A stretch of 64,000 nt of DNA from Ricinus communis (GCF_019578655.1 NC_063259.1:18690489-18754488), one strand, 5' to 3'; positions 1 through 11,196 are shown, counted from the first letter of the stretch. Notes: generated by a model not told the origin, from the letters alone. Made by a program: numbers and translations.

Positions 1-95
1 CCATTTGAAACATTTTTTCAACTTTTCCCCCTCTAAAGTCTAAGGTGCTTTTTCTCATTCTTCTCGATTTTTCTTACCTATCACGGCAATTTCAA

Positions 96-167
96 GTAAG
101 TTTCTTCGCCTTTGGCTTTTATTTGGTTAAATTTGAATTTTCTTTTATGTATTTACTTTCTATTTAG
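96..167 (+). other. Candidate intron upstream of the ATHILA ORF
   Basis: GTAAGT at 96-101 is a consensus splice donor. A T-rich stretch and a TTTAG acceptor at 163-167 follow, and a second possible acceptor, CTGCTCAG, sits at 204-211. The reverse copy has the same donor context (AAGTAAGTTT) at 22322-22327 and a TTTTCAG acceptor just before the ORF start. Splicing is inferred; which acceptor is used here is not decidable. Confidence 0.4.
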
Positions 168-1470
168 GACATTTTGATATGCTTTAGTAATTGTCAATAT
201 TTACTGCTCAGGATGTTCGTGCATTGTTCGACACACTACCTTACGCACTATTCTTTGACATCATTAAGCCCACCTACCGTGAGCTCACCATTGAATTCCT
301 CAGCACCTTCTTCCTGCAGCAACAAATCATAAACTGGCATCAGCCTAATGCAGTTTACTTCAGACTTAGAGGAAGGGAGTTCTCAATATCAATTCTATAA
401 TTTGGCATGCATTTGGGTTTATGAACTGAGCAGGAGACCTTAGGCGAGGAGTATTAGGGATGCATCTACATCAACCCAATCTCGTACGACACCATGTGGG
501 ATTTATTAGTACTCAGGCCAGAATTATACTACCCTAGCAGGTCTAAGGCATCTAGCCTTCTGGATCATCTCAGCTATCTCCATACACTGTTAACTTACAC
601 GATTACAGGCCTAAGAGATAGTTTTAAAGCGGTCACACAGACCGATGTATTCATTCTCTGAGATATGCAACATCATAAGAAGCTTGACATGGGATATCTG
701 TTGGCTCATCAAGTCTGTTCCTTTATAGTCGACGCCCAAAAGAAGATGCACTGCTGTTTTGGCTCGTATGTGACTAGGTTGGCTAAGAGACTAGATGTAC
801 TAGACGACTGTCTGTCCGAGCTTTCTCAAATTGGTGACATGACACCATTAGGGGTCAGACAGATGATCAACATGCAGATGATCACAGCCACTCGTCACCC
901 ACATGGCATTGAGTACAAGCTCATTAGTGCAATAGTCAAGGAGGCTAGAGAGGTAGCAAGTCGAGGAGCCCAAGACCCTACGGCTGAGATTCCAGATGTT
1001 AGGATTCCTAACCCAGCCATAGTGTTTATGCCCACTTCTAGAGCTTCCTCTTCTTATTCTGTAGGGACATCGAGTGCTCAGATTAGTACTTTGGCTGACA
1101 TACTAGATCGAGTTTGTGATTTACAGCAGTAGCACTATACTGAGTTTGTGCGACACAGAAAGGAGTTTGGGCAGTTTCAAGATTAGACTAAGGCACAGTT
1201 TCAAGGGTTAAATAATATGCTCCAGCAGCTTATGCATGGGCTGGATAGGCAGGCCACCCAGACGGACCTAATGGAGGAGCAGATACAAAAGATGTTGGAA
1301 TTCGGAGCACAAAATCAGCGATTCATTGATGATATGGAGTTTGATCTAGCAGGTGCTTCATGGATCCCGTGCCACCACCTCCTCCTCCTCCTTCAGCGCC
1401 TTCCCTTACTCTTCACCCTCCAGCCGATCTAGCCAGTGAGGATGCGCCTTCGGTAGACTACCAGCAGTGA
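160..1470 (+). pseudogene. ATHILA ORF remnant (post-pol ORF of Athila-type element)
   Basis: Translation gives the conserved signature of the plant ATHILA ORF family: a segment with EFLSTF and FRLRGREFSIS (about 190-400), then LDMGYLLAHQ and CFGSYVTRLAKRLD (about 680-800), and a proline-rich C-terminus ending at a TGA at 1468-1470. The reading frame is broken by stops (for example TAA at 398-400) and frame changes, so no product is expected. The reverse copy at 20239-21855 aligns along the whole length (GYLLANH, CFGPYITRLARRLD). In Athila and Calypso elements an ORF in this position is described as envelope-like. This copy shows no clear signal peptide or fusion motif, so that role is not supported here. 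Confidence 0.75.
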
Positions 1471-1735
1471 CAAAAATTTATGCTCTATTTCTTTTCCTTT
1501 TCCTTTCTATTTTCTTTCTTTATTTTTATTTTTATTTTTATTTTATTTTTGTTTCTTTTTGCATTTTCATTTTATTTTATTTTTTTCATTTTGCTTTCAT
1601 GTTATGTTATTTTAATGGAACAATTTGCTTTGCCTTCATGCTATGTACATTTAATATGATCTTTACTCTTCTGATGTGCTAGCTATGTAATATACCCGAT
1701 TTTATTTTTCTAATACTATGGTCAGTGTTATACTC

Positions 1736-1749
1736 AAGTGTGGGGTGGG
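1736..1749 (+). promoter_or_regulatory. Second polypurine-tract-like motif
   Basis: AAGTGTGGGGTGGG lies about 1.45 kb upstream of the 3' LTR and about 270 bp after the ORF. It resembles the tract directly next to LTRs in this window (AAGTGTGGGGTTATT before 8920). Equivalent motifs occur in reverse at 20086-20099 and 52024-52036, also about 1.4-1.5 kb from an LTR. A role as an extra plus-strand primer is inferred. Confidence 0.4.
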
Positions 1750-3180
1750 TAACTGTGGTTTTATTATCCCTTGATTGTTTAGGTAATGATAATGGACTAT
1801 TCTTAGGATGTTAGGACCTAGGTTTTTCATGACATTTAAGCTTAGTTTATTCTTTCATAATTAGTGACTTACTTCACACACTAGTAATTGATTGTCCCTC
1901 TCAATTTTTGTTCTTGGCAAGCAATTTCACCGTATTCAATATGTCAATTTGCCCAGGTTAAATCGTTGTTGCTTGAGTTCCGTGCAAATTTACAACCTTC
2001 ATCTTTGAACTTTGATTATGTTAATCTCTTATTCAATTTATGTGATGAGTCAATTGATAAGTCTGGGAACCAATTGCAAATTTTAGCCATTACAAACGTG
2101 AGGTTTTGAACCAAAATTTGAGCATCCATTGCAAATTGTGCTCATGATTCTTTTTGTTTGAGTGTGCGCTGTACTTAATGTTGTTTCTAGAACTTGCTTT
2201 GTAATACTTGTTGAGGTTACATGAACTTTTGAATACCATTAGATGATTTGGGCAACTTAGGAATTCATCATATCTGGCCAAAAGCCTACCATTTATTTCC
2301 ATTAGTCAGCTAGTTTTAAGCCTTAACCTTTTCTCCATGAGTTGCACCTATACACTACACATACACCGTTCTATACATTTATCTTTTCTTTCACCTTGTA
2401 TACTGAATAATTATGTGTTATGCTTCTTCTTTTATGGAATCATAGTGCCTAATTTTGTTATAAATTCACTTGTCTTTTTAATCATTCTTTGATGCTCCCT
2501 TCAATCTAAATTGGATAACTGTTCTTGTTGTTTATGTCACTAATCATGCAGCCCTGTGTAAGCTATTGTGGCATATATATATGCTAAAGAAAAGAAGAAA
2601 AAGAAAAAGAAAAAAAATTCTGACTTATTTCTTAGCTCTAAGCTCTTTTGGATTTAATTCTTGTGAGCATCCTTTACTTCAAATAAGGCTTAGTGAGTAT
2701 TTTTTTGTTTTAGCATTCATTCTAAATAATTGCATGATTTTTCAGTATATTTTACACTTTTATCCAAATATTCTTACCTTTACCTTAGCCACATTTCAAC
2801 CCTTGTAAAGACCTTTTGATTTTGGTATTCATTTATTCACAGTAGCGAAGATGAGATTTATGAGCAAGCTTATGGTAAATAGGTTTTATGCAGCTGCGTT
2901 GAGGGAATTTTCTTGTTTACCTGTAAACACTGTGAGTGACTTTAGAGATTCCTGTGAGGAAATGATTCCTGGTCTTTAATGCCAAGTTGTTATAAAAGTT
3001 GTATTTCGAGATGGTATTATTACAGTTCTTCTTTGAAATTGTATCATTTGTTCAACTACTCGAGTTTCATTCTTTATATGTTGAATAAGGTTAAGTTGTG
3101 AACTTTAGCATGGATTTTGAGGGGTCACTGTTGCTTGTATATGTATTGAGTTATTGATTGCTTTAGGACAAGCAAAAGTT

Positions 3181-3194
3181 TAATTGTGGGGTAC
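3181..3194 (+). promoter_or_regulatory. Polypurine tract before 3' LTR
   Basis: TAATTGTGGGGTAC immediately precedes the LTR start. It is a degenerate form of the GTGTGGGG tract seen at 8903-8919 and, in reverse, at 18689, 50549 and 56659. Its position fits plus-strand priming. Confidence 0.5.
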
Positions 3195-3196
3195 TT

Positions 3197-4677
3197 CGAT
3201 GTGCATCATTTTATACATGTTTAAATGCCCAATTACTTCCATTTTTGTGCATAGTTATCCTTTTTTTAATGCCAGGATCACCTATGTTTTGGTTCCTTTC
3301 ATGTTTTAGGTGATTATCGATGTACATTATCAGTAGTTGAAGGAAATACGCGCAAATACGGACCAGAATCCATCAAAATTGAGCAAGGGCTAGCATTCCA
3401 AGTTTGAGCACGGCCTGGACTCTAGCCGTGCTGAACCATCAACACTTGACCCTCAAGAGTGCCATTTTGGCACGGTTTCTGAGGCTACCACGGCCTCCAT
3501 CACGGCCCATGGTGGCTCAGCACCTGCGAGGGCACGTCCAAGAAGAAGCCCTAAATTGTGGGACTCGGAGGTCCATCACGGCCTGGACTCTGCCTATGCT
3601 GATCAGCACGGACTTGACCACGGCCATGCTGAGACATTTATATAGGCAAATGCGAATTATTTTGCTAGGGTTCAATTTTCTGACTTGATTTCACATATAC
3701 ATGCATGAGCCATCTTTTTCCAGACTTCAATATTCGACTTTAGGAGACTATTTCGCCTATTGAAGAAAGGATTACATTGGTTTAAACATCAAATTGAAGA
3801 TCAAGAGTGGATTTGGAGGCATTCAAGATGCAATTTAGGGTTCATCATTCAGATTTGGGAATTTAGGGCTTTTCATCCAACTTGAAGAAGAAGGGTGTAC
3901 ATGCTTTCAAATTGCTTTTCTGTATTTGTTCTTTACTTTGTGTTGCTTATTAGCATGAGTAGCTAGAATTGTTGAACCTATTGGGGTTCTTATGTTATTG
4001 GATTGCTTTTAGTGTTTATGAGACTTTGATTATCAATGCTTGTTTCTTCTTGCTTTCATTATTAATGAGAAATCACATTATTCATGAGACGTTGTAGGTT
4101 GTGGTGCTCAGATTGCTTTAGGTAATTGAGAAGTTCGTTTAGCAATTGGAAATTTGCATAGCAAGAACTGGTTAATGATCACTTAGAGATAAGGGTAATT
4201 GACTAGCCGGATTAAGAATTAACAACTCTTAATAGTGATGGATTTAATCTTAAGGCTAACCTAAAATCAATCTTTAGAAAGAGATTCCATCGTTTAGGTT
4301 CTTAGGTTTAGGGATTCGATATTCTTGAGAGGGAAATCGAATTCAGTTTAGAATCCGCTCATGGGTAATCGCAATTGGTAATCAATATAATCTCTACCTT
4401 CACTAAAATCCAACTAGCTTAGGTCCCCTTGGGTTTGCTTTTTCCTTTGATTGTTTCACAAAATCCTTTCAGATTGTTTGATACTAGTTAATCATTTGCT
4501 TGCATCAAATCATAGAATAGTAACTTCATCGATTTTGTTGGGGTTAGATAGCATAAGACACTGTAGTAGTTCTAGGATCATCCTTTCCCGAGAATACGAC
4601 CTTGATACTCGCCGTTAGTGCTAGTCTGCATCGATAGGTTCACTACCTTAGATTATAGCTACAGAAATAGCCTATCA
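3197..4677 (+). repeat. LTR (Athila-type, family B), 3' LTR
   Basis: It begins CGATGTGCATC (first base changed from the expected T) and ends CCTATCA, about 1.48 kb. A copy of the same family is at 46196-47679. The U3 half has CACGGCCTGG / GCCGTGCTGA blocks (3405-3640). The end region contains the GACCTTGATACTCGCC and CTGCATCGATAGGT blocks shared by all Athila-type LTRs here. Confidence 0.75.
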
Positions 4678-5634
4678 CTACCCATGGACAGATTCTAAAC
4701 TAAATTCGGTTTTCCTCTCGAGATAACTGAATTCCTAGACCTAAGAACCTAAAGTTGGAATCTTTTCCTAACAATTGATTATTAAATTAGCCTTAAGCTT
4801 TAATCCACCTCTATTAAGCTTTGTTAATTCTTAATCCAGCAAATTAATTAACCTTATCTCTAAGTGAAAATTAACTTGTTCTTGCAATTAAATTTCCAAA
4901 CTCAATTAGAACTTTCAATTGCTAAAAGAATTCTATGAACAATAATCAATACATTCAATGTAATGAAAACTAGGTCTTTATTATTAATTGCAAAAAGAAT
5001 ACAAGAAAAGAAACTTCAAATAATCTTAACAATTCAGTACAAAGCCAACATAGAAAGGAACCTCAATAAGTTTAGTCAATCTAGCTACACATGTTCATGT
5101 CTAAAACAAATAGGAATTCAATTACAATGAAAGAATAAAGAAAATTAAAAAATATACACCCTTTTCCTAGAATTGGATGAACAACTCAAAGCCTTGATTT
5201 ACACTATGATTGATCTCCAAAATACCTCTTGGTTTGCTCCAAACTCCTCTTCGATCTTAAATCGAACCTCAATAGTTACGACTCTAACATCAAAATGTGG
5301 AATCAGTCTCCTAGAAGCCGCCTCGGGATGTCTAAAACGCGTCTAGGGAAATTATAGGGGAAAATGAAGAGTCAAAATTGCCAATCCCCTCTCTTTGTTC
5401 GCTCGTTCAATTTTATACCGTACGCAAATACGGGCGTGTTCGAAGCTCGTGCTCCTCAACACCGGCTGTGTTGGTCTCTAAATGACAGAATGAACTAAAT
5501 CGAGCAATGGCGTGTTCTGGCCCGTGTTACCAACACGGGCCGTGTTCTCGAATGTAGCAAGGGCGTGTTCTTGCCCGTGTTAGCCAACACGGGCTGTGCT
5601 CTAGGGCGTGTTACCCTCGGAAACTGTGTTGCTT
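4678..5634 (-). repeat. Truncated reverse Athila-type LTR fragment
   Basis: The reverse complement matches the middle and U3 part of the LTRs at 16784-18289 and 53958-55441, including the Leu/Ile-type block near the AATCCGGC site and the palindrome array (5505-5630). Neither LTR end is present: it starts inside the LTR at 4678 and is cut at 5634 by the start of the next LTR. Confidence 0.65.
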
Positions 5635-7107
5635 TGATGTGCGTGGAATACAGACATCTAAATGGGGATTTTAAGGGAAGATTTATGTACATTTGGATGT
5701 GAATTGGTCCTAACACTCACCCTATGCGTTTGTGTGTGTGCTTTAGGTCCAAAAGAAGTCAATGAGTAATAAAGGGAAGAATTGGACATCAAAGTTGCCG
5801 AAACAAGTCGAGTTTGCTCATCCCTAATCTGAACATGGCCGTGTTGGTTTTGACATTGGCCATGTTACCAACATGGGCACCAAAACGACCATTTTGGGTG
5901 CATTAGACATCAAAGAAGAAGAGGCATTAGGGAGCACAACCATAGAGAGTAACACGGCCAGGAACACCAGACCGTGTTCCTAACACGGCCAGGGACACCA
6001 AACCGTGTTCCCAACATGGCCCTCAACACGGCCGTGTTGGTGGCGACAAGAGGAATTAATTAAAAGAAAGAAGAGAGGAAAGGAGAAAAACGGCGGAGAG
6101 AACGTCCCAAACCCTAATTTTTCTCTCTCTAAGAGTTTTCTGAGCAGGAACTAAGGGGAAAGGAGACTTGGAGCAAGGTTTCAATCAGATTCCCTTCAAA
6201 GATTGAAGATTGGGTGAGGTTCGTTGATTGGCTTCAATCTGAGCAAGAGGACCAAGAATCGATTCAATTCAAGCAAGAGGAATTGTGGCTGTTTACTCTC
6301 ATCCAAGGGTGTAATCGAGTTTCTCTACCTTTACTCATTGTTGTAATTGAATTCTTGTAGGTTTTGATAATGAACATGTTTAGCTAGATTGATTAAATCC
6401 ATTGGGATTTCTTTACTATGTTGGCTTAATGTTATATTGTTGGATTGTTTGAGTTAGTTTTGTATTCTTTTTGCTTTCAGTATTAATAAGATAATGCATT
6501 GTTCATGAGACGTTGCGAATTGTGGTGTTTAGATTGCTTTATATGATTGAGAAGTCCATTTGGCAATTGGAATTTTGAATAGCAAGAACTGTTAATAATC
6601 ACTTAGAGATAAGGATAATTAACTAGCCAGATTAAGAACTAAGAAAGCTTAATAGAGGTGGATTAAAGCTTAATGCTAATTTAAGAATCAATCGTTAGGA
6701 AGAGATTCCAACTTTAGGTTATTAAGTTTAGGACTTCGGTTATCGAGAGAGAGAAACCAAATTCAGTTAAGAATTCATCCACGGGTAGCATAATTGGAGT
6801 CATCAATCCTTTATCTTTTGTTTGATTGCTAACTAGTTTAGATTCCCTTTGGGTTTGCTTTCTTGTCTAGGTTATTTCATTTATCCATTTACTCCTGCAT
6901 CTTCCTTAGAATTTAGCTTGTATCTATTAGTTAGTTTAGAAATTATTCATCATTCATTTTAGTTAATATAACAAAGAACAAAGGAGTAACTCTAGGCTTT
7001 CACTTTTCAGAATCGACCTTGATACTAAGCCATTAATTGTAAATTGCATGATGGGTACCTTTGCGCTTGGATTGTAGGCTGCGTTAGAATAAGCGACCTA
7101 TTTGTCA
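5635..7107 (+). repeat. LTR (Athila-type, family A)
   Basis: It starts TGATGTGCGTGG and ends TTTGTCA. It aligns with the LTR at 8920-10224 but is longer because that copy has lost about 170 bp near 9696. It contains the palindrome array (5837-6040). The last 100 bp are diverged, so the 3' boundary is approximate. Confidence 0.7.
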
Positions 7108-7190
7108 GGTTTTGGTAATTCTTTGGGGAATTTTGAAAACTAGAGTGAAATTTTACTATTTGTTAACTGGCAATACGTAACTCCTCACAA
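7108..7190 (+). other. Degenerate primer-binding site and leader
   Basis: GTTTTGGTAATTCTTTGGGGAA occupies the place of the tRNA-Asp-type primer site found at 10231-10248. The next block, TTTTGAAAACTAGAGTGAAA, is the standard leader of these elements. The sequence then runs into the assembly gap. Confidence 0.45.
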
Positions 7191-7690
7191 NNNNNNNNNN
7201 NNNNNNNNNNNNNNNNNNNNNNNNNNNNNNNNNNNNNNNNNNNNNNNNNNNNNNNNNNNNNNNNNNNNNNNNNNNNNNNNNNNNNNNNNNNNNNNNNNNN
7301 NNNNNNNNNNNNNNNNNNNNNNNNNNNNNNNNNNNNNNNNNNNNNNNNNNNNNNNNNNNNNNNNNNNNNNNNNNNNNNNNNNNNNNNNNNNNNNNNNNNN
7401 NNNNNNNNNNNNNNNNNNNNNNNNNNNNNNNNNNNNNNNNNNNNNNNNNNNNNNNNNNNNNNNNNNNNNNNNNNNNNNNNNNNNNNNNNNNNNNNNNNNN
7501 NNNNNNNNNNNNNNNNNNNNNNNNNNNNNNNNNNNNNNNNNNNNNNNNNNNNNNNNNNNNNNNNNNNNNNNNNNNNNNNNNNNNNNNNNNNNNNNNNNNN
7601 NNNNNNNNNNNNNNNNNNNNNNNNNNNNNNNNNNNNNNNNNNNNNNNNNNNNNNNNNNNNNNNNNNNNNNNNNNNNNNNNNNNNNNNNNN
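7191..7690. other. Assembly gap of 500 N
   Basis: Exactly 500 unknown bases, a conventional placeholder length. The gap lies between two copies of the same LTR family, so the real missing length could be an element interior or more. Confidence 0.95.
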
Positions 7691-7834
7691 AATGAACATG
7701 ATTACAGAATTGATAAAATCCATCGGGATTTCTTTCCCATATGTTAGCTTAGTATTATAATATTGGATTGTTTGGGTTAGTTTTGTATTCTTCTTGCTTT
7801 TAGTATTAATAAGATAATGCATTATTCAAGAGAC
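7691..7834 (+). repeat. LTR family A fragment
   Basis: It matches about 6370-6516 of the neighbouring LTR (AATGAACATG to CATTATTCAAGAGAC). It is cut on the left by the gap and on the right by a new LTR start at 7835. The remainder of this LTR does not reappear after 10756. Confidence 0.65.
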
Positions 7835-8000
7835 TGATGTGCGTAAAATACACACATCTAATTGGGGTTTTTAAGATTGATTTTATAGACATTTGGATGT
7901 GAATTGGTCCCAACACTCACCCTATGCGTCTGTTTGTGTGCATTAGGTTCAAAAGAAGTCAAAGAATGATAAAGGGAAGAATTGGAGCATAATTGGACGT
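7835..8000 (+). repeat. LTR family A, 5' end only
   Basis: It starts TGATGTGCGTAAAATACACACATC and matches 8920-9080 to AATTGGACGT, where it breaks into 3' internal sequence. Confidence 0.7.
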
Positions 8001-8919
8001 TTAACACAAGGAGAGTTTAACACTTTGGTATGATAGAGGCACTTAGGTTTTTCATTCTAGCCAAATAGCCTTCATTCATTTATTGACTCTGTAGATAACC
8101 CCTTCTTTCACCATTTTTTTTATCATATTCCATTACCACTTAGTTTTATTCTGCTTTGGGTTATGATTTTGCACATGAGTTGTTTTTATTGGGAATTTTT
8201 ATCTTGGGAATAGCTTTGGAGTCTTGTAGCAGCTTACTTCAATCCAAAAAAAATTCACTCTATTATGTGAATGTTCTTCCCTTATGAAAAAAAGAAAAAA
8301 GAAAAAAAAAAGAAAGAAGAAAAATATATAAAAAGAAGAATAAGAGGGAAAGGTGATGAAAAGAAAGAAAGTAAGTGAGCTAAACATTTTGACTTGATTC
8401 CTATTTCCCACCTTGGACTACTATCCATTGTTTACCCCTTGTGATTATTGTGACTTGTGTGCATGTCATGTATTTCATTGCAGAACACCATAGGTTCAGC
8501 ATCTTATCAAATTTACCTACCCCTACCTAATCCCCATTACAACCCTTATAAAGACCTGTTGACATGGTTGTTGACTCTCCATAAGTGGTAGGAGTAGGAT
8601 TTAAGAGCAAGCATATAGTAAGTAAGGCAGTAGTTGATGCATTGAGCGATTAAACACTTTGAGTGATTTAGAGTGAATCTGGTGAGGAGTTGGTTCTAAA
8701 TAATTTTGTTGAGACAGTATTTTATGAATTATTGGCATCTTGGTTGTGATACTTGAATTGATTGCTTCATTTCTTTTTGTTTGACTTATGCTTATTAAGG
8801 ATATGTGTAGGAGCTCTCTAGCTTATCTGTCAGTTTAAGTGTTGTTCCTTAGTGGTTTATTTTCCTTATTTTACTTTTGATTGCTTGAGGACAAGCAATG
8901 AGCTAAGTGTGGGGTTATT
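8001..8919 (+). other. 3' internal noncoding region
   Basis: It resembles the reverse 3' internal regions at 50549-51440 and 56659-57556 in order and motifs (ACCCTTATAAAGACC block, GAGTGATTTAGAG, TTGCTTGAGGACAAGCAATGAG). It holds a purine run of AAAGAAAAA type at 8285-8370. No gene is visible. Confidence 0.6.
8903..8919 (+). promoter_or_regulatory. Polypurine tract
   Basis: CTAAGTGTGGGGTTATT directly precedes the LTR start at 8920, the position required for plus-strand priming. Confidence 0.6.
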
Positions 8920-10224
8920 TGATGTGCGTAAAATACACACATCTAAATGGGGTTTTTAAGTTTGATTTTATGGACATTTGGATGTGAATTAGTCCCAACA
9001 CTCACCCTATGCGTCTGTTTGTGTGCATTAGGTTCAAAAGAAGTCAAAGAATGATAAAGAGAAGAATTGGAGTATAATTGGACGTCAAAGCTGCTGAAAC
9101 AAGCTAAGTACGAGCATAAGGAAGCTGAACATGGCCGCGTTGATTTCAATAATGGCCGTGTTCCTAACAGGGTCACCAACACGGCCGTGTTGGGTACATC
9201 AAACATCAAAGAAAAGGAAGTTCTTAGGGAGCACGACCACAAAGAGTAACACGGGTATAAACACCAGACCGTGTTAGGAACACAGGCATCAACACGGCCG
9301 TGTTGGCGACGACAGGGGGAATAAATTAAAAGAAACAAGACAGGAAAGAAAGAAAGGGGAGCAGAGGGAGAACGTCCCAAACCCTAACTTTTCTCTCCCT
9401 AAGGGTTTTCTGAGCTGAAATCAAGGGAAAAGGAGACTTGGATCAAGGTTTCAATCGGATTACCTTCAAAGATTGAAGATTGGGTGAGGTTCGTTGAGTG
9501 GTTTTCAAATCGAGCAAGAGGAACAAGAATCGATTCTATTCGAGCAAGAGGAATTGGGGCTGTTCACTCTCATCCAAGGGTGTAATCAGGTTTTCTCTAT
9601 CTTTACTCATTGTTGTAATTGAATTCTTGCATATTTTGATAATGAACATGATTAGCTAGATTGATTAAATCCATTGGGATTTCTTTACTATGTTGGTTTG
9701 AATAGCAAGAACTAGTTAATAATCGCTTAAAGATAAGGATAATTAACTAGCCGGATTAAGAATTAACAAAGCTTAATAGAGGTGGATTAAAGCTTAATGC
9801 TAATTTAAGAATCAATCGTTAGGAAGAGATTCCAACTTTAGGTTATTAGATTTAGAAATTCGGTTATCGAGAGAGAGAAACCGAATTCAGTTAAGAATTC
9901 ATCCACGGGTAGCATAATTAGACTCAGCAATCCTTTATCTTTTGTTTGATTGACAACTAGTTTAGGTTCCCTTTGGGTTTGCTTTCTTGTCTTGGTTATT
10001 TTATTTATCAATTACTCATGCATCTCCCTTAGAACTTAGCTTATAGCTATTAGTTAGTTTAGAAATTATTCATCATTCATTTTAGGTTAATATAACAAAG
10101 AATAAAGGAGTAACTCTGGGCTTTCACTTTCCCGAGGAATACGACCTTGATACTCCTATTAGTGCTAGACTGCATTGATAGGTACACTGCCTTAGATTGT
10201 AGCTAACACAAGTAGCACACATCA
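8920..10224 (+). repeat. LTR (Athila-type, family A), central copy
   Basis: TGATGTGCG...GCACACATCA, 1305 bp, with 7-bp inverted ends. U3 contains two perfect AACACGGCCGTGTT palindromes (9178-9191, 9291-9304). About 170 bp are missing near 9696 compared with 5635-7107. The polypurine tract before it and the primer site after it make it a shared LTR. Confidence 0.8.
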
Positions 10225-10230
10225 AGTTTT

Positions 10231-10248
10231 TGACGCCGTTGCCGGGGA
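10231..10248 (+). promoter_or_regulatory. Primer-binding site (tRNA-Asp type)
   Basis: TGACGCCGTTGCCGGGGA differs at one base from the complement of the plant tRNA-Asp 3' end, the primer used by Athila and Tat elements. It lies six bases after the LTR end. Confidence 0.75.
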
Positions 10249-10380
10249 ATGTTTGAAAACTAGAGTGAAATTTGCTGTTTGTTAATTTAGCCATTTGTTT
10301 TTATTATTTATTTCTGTTTTGTTTGTATATATTTATTTAGTTAAGTTTATGATTTGGGTAGTGTATGATAAGGAGGTTCA

Positions 10381-10436
10381 ATGCTAAACTCTTTGTATAA
10401 CACGTTGGAAAATGGGATCAGGAACCAAGAGAGTGA
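10381..10436 (+). pseudogene. First 18 codons of the non-autonomous element ORF
   Basis: The ATG and next codons read MLNSLYNTLENGIRNQES, almost the same as the start of the 389-codon ORF at 52424-53593. The leader GATAAGGAGGTTCA before the ATG is also shared. The frame runs straight into LTR sequence at about 10437 with a short overlap (TGGGTAG), so the rest of the ORF was lost by deletion. Confidence 0.7.
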
Positions 10437-10756
10437 TGGGTAGCATAATTAGACTCACCAATCCTTTATCTTTTGTTTGATTGCCAACTAGTTTAGGTTC
10501 CCTTTGGGTTTGCTTTCTTGTCTTGGTTATTTTAGTTATCAAGTACTCCTACATCTCCCTTAGAACTTAGCTTGTAGCTATTAGTTAGTTTAGAAATTAT
10601 TTATCACTCATTTTAGGTTAATATAATAAAGAACAAAGGAGTAACTCTAGGCTTTCACTTTCCCGAGGAATACGACCTTGATACTCGCCATTTGTGCTAA
10701 ACTGCATCGATAGGTACACTGCCTTAGATTGTAGCTAACACAAGTAGCACACATCA
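10437..10756 (+). repeat. LTR family A, 3' end only
   Basis: It matches the last 320 bp of the central LTR (from the GGGTAGCATAATTAGACTC block to GCACACATCA). Confidence 0.75.
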
Positions 10757-11196
10757 GGTTTCAAGGGAAATCCTAACGAAAGTGATAGATTTCAAAATAA
10801 TATCGATAAATATCCAATTTTATTATTAAAATTTAAATAATTATCAATAAAAATGATGATTATCATCCAGAAAACTTTCTAAAATCTATATCTGGACGTA
10901 AAACGTTAAGAAGAATGATGCCAGAGTCCAAAAACCCAAACAGCTCTATGTAGAGGAAGTTTAAAACTTTACAATTAGGTCCCTGTACTTATAAAAACTA
11001 CCGTTTTGACCCTCAAACTTTATTTTTCTTAACAATTGAGTCTAAATGGATTTTGAAAAGGTAATTCTGGCTGGATTAATCTCAACCTGGCCTCGGATTC
11101 ACCTGTTCTTCATCTCCTAAGACCCGAGAAGGTAGTAACTTTCGTCATAGGATTTTTTTTCCCCCGATATCTAGATCCGAAAAAGGGGTGCTGACA
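10757..11196 (-). repeat. Tat-type LTR arm, reverse orientation
   Basis: Its reverse complement begins TGTCAGCACCCC and continues TTTTTCGGATCTAGATAT, colinear for several hundred bases with the forward arm from 15459 (shared ACTCAATTG, GTTTGAGGGT and AAGGACTAAATTG-type blocks). Similarity by eye is moderate, well below identity. The left end is cut at the Athila LTR end (10756). Confidence 0.6.

Larger units (their letters stand above)
1471..3196 (+). other. 3' noncoding region of the Athila-type element
   Basis: About 1.7 kb with no credible coding sequence. It starts with a T-rich, low-complexity tract (1490-1600), contains the polypurine-like motif at 1736-1749, and ends at the polypurine tract beside the LTR. 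Blocks such as GGCCAAAAGCCTACC (2277-2291) recur in the reverse copies near 19530 and 51460, so the region is conserved among elements although noncoding. Confidence 0.6.
1..4677 (+). mobile_element. 3' half of an Athila-type LTR retrotransposon
   Basis: The left part of the element lies outside the window. Visible in order are an intron-like leader, a decayed ATHILA-type ORF (160-1470), about 1.7 kb of noncoding sequence with two polypurine motifs, and an LTR at 3197-4677. The same order occurs on the other strand at 18290-22511, which supports treating it as one element. No primer site follows the LTR, so this is a 3' LTR. Its right side abuts a reverse LTR fragment. Confidence 0.75.
7835..10756 (+). 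mobile_element. Deleted tandem Athila-type element (LTR part / 3' internal / LTR / PBS / LTR part)
   Basis: Parts in order: the first 166 bp of LTR A (7835-8000), 919 bp of 3' internal region with polypurine tract (8001-8919), LTR A (8920-10224), primer site and ORF start (10225-10436), and the last 320 bp of LTR A (10437-10756). The central LTR is both a 3' LTR (tract before it) and a 5' LTR (primer site after it), as expected for tandem copies formed by LTR recombination followed by deletions. No matching flanking duplication was found (GAGAC left, GGTTT right). Confidence 0.65.

Noticed and set aside
1467..1682. Phe/Tyr-rich open frame
   Set aside because: It comes from a T-rich low-complexity tract after the ATHILA ORF and is not conserved in the other copies.
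7163..7822. Long open frame across the gap
   Set aside because: It is open only because N codons have no stops; no coding evidence.
9067..9249. Open frame with NGRVPNRVTNTAVLG-like peptide; similar ones at 50144-50525, 56265-56550 and 57497-57781
   Set aside because: They are translations of the LTR U3 palindrome array, occur on both strands, and differ in frame among copies. Not genes.
10231..10248. tRNA-like sequence
   Set aside because: It is only the complement of a tRNA 3' end used as primer site; no cloverleaf. No tRNA or rRNA gene was found in the window.
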